This document shows, piece after piece, positions 60,393 through 64,000 of a DNA stretch of 64,000 nucleotides. Made by a program: the position numbers and the translations under genes. The DNA lies in NCBI RefSeq assembly GCF_003626595.1, contig NZ_RBAK01000008.1, positions 186,001 through 250,000 of the forward strand, given 5' to 3'. The first letter of the stretch is position 1, and every line of letters starts with the position of its first letter. The notes beneath the pieces are model-generated. The model saw nothing but the letters and a program-made list of their open reading frames with translations, was not told the DNA's origin and made no database searches. Origin of the DNA: Micromonospora endolithica. GTDB taxonomy: Bacteria > Actinomycetota > Actinomycetes > Mycobacteriales > Micromonosporaceae.

Positions 60393-61928
60393 CTAGTCGG
60401 TTGCAGTATCCCTCGCGCCGGCCGTCGGGCCCACCGCCTCGGTGTCCCCGTGGATTGCCTCACCTTCACTTGCCGTCGACCCGGAATTCGGCGCACCCTC
60501 GGCGGTCCGGCGGGCCCGCTCGGCGGCCTCGGCGGCGGCGGTACCGGCCCGCCGCTTGAGCACCCAGCCCTCGATGTTGCGCTGCCGTGCCCGGGCCACG
60601 CCCATCGCGCCCGCCGGCACGTTCTCGTGAATCACCGAACCGGCGGCCGTGTACGCCCCGTCGCCCACTTCGACCGGCGCGACGAACATGTTGTCCGCGC
60701 CGGTCCGGGCGTGGCTGCCGATCACCGTCCGGTGCTTCTTGACACCGTCGTAGTTCACGAACACCGATGCCGCGCCGATGTTGCTCTGCTCGCCGATCGT
60801 CGCGTCGCCCACGTACGTCAGGTGCGGCACCTTCGAGCCGGCGCCGATCTCCGAGTTCTTCACCTCCACGAACGTGCCGACCTTCGCCTTCTCGGCCAGT
60901 CGCGCCGCCGGCCGCAGGTACGCGTACGGGCCGACGCTCGCGTTCGGGCCGACCTCCGCGCCCACCGCGTGGCTGCGTACGACGGTCGCGCCGGGCCCGA
61001 CGATCGTGTCGACCAGCGTCACGTCCGGTCCGACCAGCGCGCCGGTGCCGACCACCGTGCCGCCGCGGAGCTGGGTGTTCTGGTCGACCACGGCGTCCCG
61101 GTCCAGTGCCACGGTGACGTCGATCCAGGTGGTGTCGGGGTCGAGCAGGCTCACCCCGGAGCGCATCCAGGCCTCGTTGACCCGGTCCCGCATCAGCCGG
61201 CGCAGCGCCGCCAGCTCCACCCGGTCGTTGCAGCCCAACGTCTCCACGTGGTCCGCCGCCACGTGCACGCCGACCGGCTCGCCGGCCGACCCCAGCAGGC
61301 CGAAGACGTCGGTCAGGTATTCCTCGCCCTGGTCGTTGTCGGTGGACAGCTTGCCCAGCGCGTCCCGCAGCCGGCTCACGTCGAACGCGTAGATCCCGGC
61401 GTTGATCTCCCGGATCGCCCGCTGCGCCTCGGTGGCGTCGCGCTGCTCGACGATCTGCTCCAGCCGGCCGTCGGCGTCCCGCACGATCCGGCCCAGGCCG
61501 GTCGGGTCGGGCACCTCGGCCGCCAGCACGGTCGCCGCCGAGCCGGCGGACTCGTGAGCCCGCACCAGCGCGGCCACCGTCTCCGGGCGCAGCAGCGGCA
61601 CGTCGCCGTTGAGCACCACCAGCGTGCCGCTCGCGTCCGGCACCGCGTCCAGCGCGATGCGGACCGCGTGGCCGGTGCCGAGCTGCTCGGCCTGGAGCAC
61701 CGGCGTGGCATCGGGGGCGATCTCGGCGAGGTGGCTCCGCACCTGGTCGGCGCCGTGGCCGACCACGACCACCGTGCGGTCCGCGGCCAGCGGCGCGGCG
61801 GCGGTCAGCACGTGACCGACGAGGGTACGACCGAGCAGGGGGTGCAGCACCTTGGGCAGGGCCGACTTCATCCGCTTGCCCTCACCGGCGGCGAGCACGA
61901 CAACGGTGCGGAGGTGGGGCTGGGACAC
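60393..61928 (-). CDS. glmU: Bifunctional GlmU (UDP-GlcNAc pyrophosphorylase/acetyltransferase)
   Basis: It makes UDP-N-acetylglucosamine, the cell-wall precursor. The 511-residue protein has LAAGEGKRMKSALPKVLHP (nucleotidyltransferase signature) at residues 13-31, VLNGDVPLL, and a C-terminal left-handed beta helix with hexapeptide repeats to about residue 460. The C-terminal 50 residues are polar and probably disordered. GTG 61928 starts the gene. The tRNA-Gln gene lies upstream in the same direction. Confidence 0.96.
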   Translation of the reverse strand: MSQPHLRTVVVLAAGEGKRMKSALPKVLHPLLGRTLVGHVLTAAAPLAADRTVVVVGHGADQVRSHLAEIAPDATPVLQAEQLGTGHAVRIALDAVPDASGTLVVLNGDVPLLRPETVAALVRAHESAGSAATVLAAEVPDPTGLGRIVRDADGRLEQIVEQRDATEAQRAIREINAGIYAFDVSRLRDALGKLSTDNDQGEEYLTDVFGLLGSAGEPVGVHVAADHVETLGCNDRVELAALRRLMRDRVNEAWMRSGVSLLDPDTTWIDVTVALDRDAVVDQNTQLRGGTVVGTGALVGPDVTLVDTIVGPGATVVRSHAVGAEVGPNASVGPYAYLRPAARLAEKAKVGTFVEVKNSEIGAGSKVPHLTYVGDATIGEQSNIGAASVFVNYDGVKKHRTVIGSHARTGADNMFVAPVEVGDGAYTAAGSVIHENVPAGAMGVARARQRNIEGWVLKRRAGTAAAEAAERARRTAEGAPNSGSTASEGEAIHGDTEAVGPTAGARDTATD

Positions 61929-62032
61929 GACGTGGGCTCCCGTCGGGACGGCGACAGTCTCGCGGCCATGCTAACCACGCAACTGGTCACACCGGTCCGT
62001 ACCCCACGAAGCAAGTCGGACATTTGGCGCAG

Positions 62033-62104
62033 CTCGGCCGCCAGGGTTCGAACCTGAAATACGGGTACCAAAGACCCGGGTGTTGCCAATTACACCACGG
62101 CCGA
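62033..62104 (-). tRNA. tRNA-Gln (anticodon TTG)
   Basis: On the minus strand TCGGCCG pairs with CGGCCGA as the acceptor stem. The D-arm contains TGGTGTAATTGGCAACA, and the anticodon arm CGGGT-CTTTGGT-ACCCG has anticodon TTG (reads CAA, glutamine). The T-arm contains GGTTCGAACCC. It is 72 nt with the discriminator base; CCA is not encoded. Confidence 0.93.
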
Positions 62105-62224
62105 AGGATCGTCAACAGCTTAGCGCCTACCCGCCGACACGACGAAGCCCATTGACCGCCGCCCCATCGAGGCAGCGCGGGAAAGCGGAGCCTCGGCCGG
62201 GAGGTTACCTGGCAGTATGGCCGG

Positions 62225-62962
62225 GTGACCGGCAAGATCCCACGACAGGGCGTCCCCGCGCCCCGGCAGGGTGGCGACATGGTGGACGGAACCGGCGACC
62301 AGAGCACGCCCCGCCGACGGCGGACGGTCGCGGCGGCGGCCAAGCCCTCCCGCGTACGCATGTCCGCCACGCAGCGTCGGGAGCAGCTGATCTCGATCGC
62401 CCGGCAGATCTTCGCCGAGCGCGGCTTCGACGCGACCTCGATCGAGGAGGTGGCGGCCCGCGCCAAGGTGTCCAAGCCGGTGGTGTACGAACACTTCGGC
62501 GGCAAGGAGGGCCTGTACGCGGTCGTGGTCGACCGGGAGGTCCGCAGCCTGCTGGACCGGGTCACCACCGCGTTGACCGCCGGACATCCCCGCGAGCTGC
62601 TGGAGCAGGCCGCGCTGACCCTGCTGACCTACATCGAGGAGGAGACCAGCGGTTTCCGGGTGTTGGTGCGCGAGTCGCCGCTGATGTCGGCGACGGGCAA
62701 CTTCAGCAGCGTGATGAACGACGTGGCGCACCAGGTGGAGCACATCCTGGGCGCCGAGTTCTCCAGCCGGGGGTACGACCCGAAACTGGCGGAGCTGTAC
62801 TCGCAGGCGCTGGTGGGGATGGTGGCGTTGACCGGCCGGTGGTGGCTGGAGGTCCGCAAGCCGCGCAAGGAGACGGTCGCGGCGCACCTGGTCAACCTGG
62901 CCTGGAACGGTTTGTCGCACCTGGAGGCGAAGCCGGGCCTGATCACCGTCCGGGGGCGGTGA
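62225..62962 (+). CDS. TetR-family transcriptional regulator
   Basis: The regulator has RREQLISIARQIFAERGF, then TSIEEVAARAKVSKPVVYEHFGGKEGLY, a standard TetR DNA-binding domain, and a ligand domain with a tryptophan-rich helix (LTGRWWLEV). The first 45 residues are basic and disordered. GTG 62225 gives 245 residues; ATG 62279 (AGGGTGG upstream) would remove 18 residues and is equally plausible. The gene is convergent with the DUF4383 genes, so its target is not obvious. Confidence 0.88.
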   Translation: MTGKIPRQGVPAPRQGGDMVDGTGDQSTPRRRRTVAAAAKPSRVRMSATQRREQLISIARQIFAERGFDATSIEEVAARAKVSKPVVYEHFGGKEGLYAVVVDREVRSLLDRVTTALTAGHPRELLEQAALTLLTYIEEETSGFRVLVRESPLMSATGNFSSVMNDVAHQVEHILGAEFSSRGYDPKLAELYSQALVGMVALTGRWWLEVRKPRKETVAAHLVNLAWNGLSHLEAKPGLITVRGR

Positions 62963-62965
62963 CCC

Positions 62966-63442
62966 TCAGCGGGCGGACGACTCGTTGACCGGGTGGTTGC
63001 GGTGCATTCGCTGGGCCTCCGCGTCCTCCTCGGGGCCGACCTTGTCGTACAGGCCGGTGCCGAGCAGGATCAGCCCGAAGAGCATCGAGACGATGACGGT
63101 CGACATCGAGAAGTTGAGGAAGTTCGCCGAGGTCTGGAGCACGGACATCATCAGGATGCTGGTGACCAGGAAGACGACGCCGGCGGTCAGGTTCATGTAG
63201 TGACCGAGGTTGCCCCGGCGGGACGCACCGATGATCAGGACCGCCCCGAAGATCACCGAGGCGAGGGAGAACGCGAGGTTGGTGCGCAGCCCGAGCACCC
63301 AGTTGCCGTCCCGGTCGAAGAGCGGGTCACCCAGGGTCTGCGCGGTGCCCCAGACGCCGAACACCAGGATGTAGAGGCCGATGCCGCCGGCGAGGACCCG
63401 GTAGATCGGCCGCGCCGGATGGTTGACCGGAAAGTGCGCCAT
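62966..63442 (-). CDS. DUF4383 membrane protein
   Basis: The 158-residue protein has four spans: residues about 14-36 (VLAGGIGLYILVFGVWGTA), 55-72, 83-103 and 112-132. A polar loop between the first two has DRDGNWVLGLRTNLAFS, a DUF4383 feature. The function is unknown. It is a tandem paralogue of the next gene, with 130 nt between them. The start follows GGAGG. Confidence 0.88.
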   Translation of the reverse strand: MAHFPVNHPARPIYRVLAGGIGLYILVFGVWGTAQTLGDPLFDRDGNWVLGLRTNLAFSLASVIFGAVLIIGASRRGNLGHYMNLTAGVVFLVTSILMMSVLQTSANFLNFSMSTVIVSMLFGLILLGTGLYDKVGPEEDAEAQRMHRNHPVNESSAR

Positions 63443-63513
63443 GACGCCTCCGCCCGAGTGATAACAATCGAGAGGATTGTCCCTCGGGAACGGGAGCGGT
63501 GTCGGTCGAATGG

Positions 63514-63548
63514 CCGGAGCCCGACCCGCGGGACGGGTCGGGCTCCGG
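63514..63548 (-). terminator. Hairpin between the two DUF4383 genes
   Basis: CCGGAGCCCGACCCG (63514-63528) pairs perfectly with 63534-63548 around a 5-nt loop, 24 nt after the upstream paralogue's stop codon. Confidence 0.8.
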
Positions 63549-63572
63549 GAGGAATCGGAGGGGCGGACGGAC

Positions 63573-64000
63573 TCAGAGCACCAGGCGGGCCTTCTCCCAG
63601 GCCTCCCGCTCGTCGTCCGTGCCGACCTTGCCGTACATGCCGACCATCAGCAGGACCAGGCCGATCACCATCAGCACGATCACGGTGACCACACTGAAGT
63701 TGAAGATGTTCGCCTCGGTGCGGATGAAGGCCAGGCCGGCCAGGCTGACCGCCATCACGACGTACGCCAGCCACTGGTTGATCAGCACGTCGAGGTTGCG
63801 CCCGATCACCGTGCCGGCGAGGATCGCGCCGCCGAGCAGGATGCTGAGCAGCGAGAAGCCGAGGTTCGTGCCCTGGCCGAGGACCCGGGTGTCGTCCTGG
63901 GCGAAGAGGTCGCCGCCGGCGCTCGCGATGATGCCGAGCGCCCCGAAGGCCACCAGGTACAGACCGGTCAGCCCGCCGATCGCCCGGAAGATCGGCCGCG
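63573..64000 (-). CDS. DUF4383 membrane protein, 5' end outside the window
   Basis: The frame is open to the window edge. The visible part starts RPIFRAIGGLTGLYLVAFGALGII, then a polar loop DDTRVLGQGTNLGFS and three more spans, ending GMYGKVGTDDEREAWEKARLVL. It matches the neighbouring 158-residue paralogue along its length (RPIYRVLAGGIGLYILVFG), so this is a tandem duplication. The start codon is not in the window. Confidence 0.88.
   Translation of the reverse strand, partial: RPIFRAIGGLTGLYLVAFGALGIIASAGGDLFAQDDTRVLGQGTNLGFSLLSILLGGAILAGTVIGRNLDVLINQWLAYVVMAVSLAGLAFIRTEANIFNFSVVTVIVLMVIGLVLLMVGMYGKVGTDDEREAWEKARLVL

Overview
The window is about 73% GC, with frequent GTG starts, several -10-only (leaderless) promoters and genes typical of high-GC actinobacteria: a conservon, GPP34, CydABDC, a glmU-prs pair and an ALDH16-like pair beside deoC. 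Gene content and style suggest Micromonosporaceae, probably Micromonospora. This is inferred from the sequence alone; there is no 16S gene here. It is chromosomal, housekeeping-rich DNA with no intact insertion sequence, phage or CRISPR array.

Layout. 1-6.1 kb: a phosphohexomutase tail, GPP34 protein, upp, deoC and an aldehyde dehydrogenase pair whose second member lacks the catalytic half. 6.1-15.3 kb: a BlaI/M56-protease regulatory pair, a small hydrolase operon with a divergent HTH regulator, then cydABDC (cytochrome bd oxidase and its assembly exporter). 15.4-25.4 kb: a permease-prefix protein convergent with a PadR regulator; an acidic protein followed by a large protein that looks like a catalytically dead IS110-type transposase domain with a proline-rich tail; and, convergent to these, a conservon cvnABCD (sensor kinase-like, roadblock, DUF742, small GTPase). 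The transposase-like protein and CvnA end in the same C-terminal module, which is the strongest hint here of an uncharacterised system.

25.4-37.5 kb: nucleoside salvage. It contains a uridine-kinase-like protein, add, a sensor-type membrane protein, an RlmA-type methyltransferase, a 170-bp MITE-like palindrome, a DUF4272-type protein, deoA, cdd (with an extra C-terminal domain) and a BMP-type nucleoside ABC importer. With upp and deoC this gives uptake, deamination, phosphorolysis and sugar-phosphate breakdown. 37.7-39.8 kb: membrane protein, and a YhgE-like permease divergent from a TetR regulator with paired operators. 39.9-47.2 kb: a MalEFG-type importer, LacI-family regulator and GH13 alpha-glucosidase that share GCAAGAA-type operator sites, plus a C-rich low-complexity spacer.

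47.3-54.2 kb: YihY-GntR-acidic protein operon, 2'-5' RNA ligase-like protein, trpS, a CBS/CorC-type protein and galE-galK. 54.4-64 kb: cysD-cysN and cysQ (sulfate activation and PAP removal), pth, rplY, glmU-prs, tRNA-Gln(TTG), a TetR regulator and two tandem DUF4383 membrane proteins, the last cut by the window end.

A dispersed AGGAAGGGCCCCTT-containing repeat (four copies) sits at the 3' ends of genes, and many convergent gene pairs are separated by long perfect hairpins.
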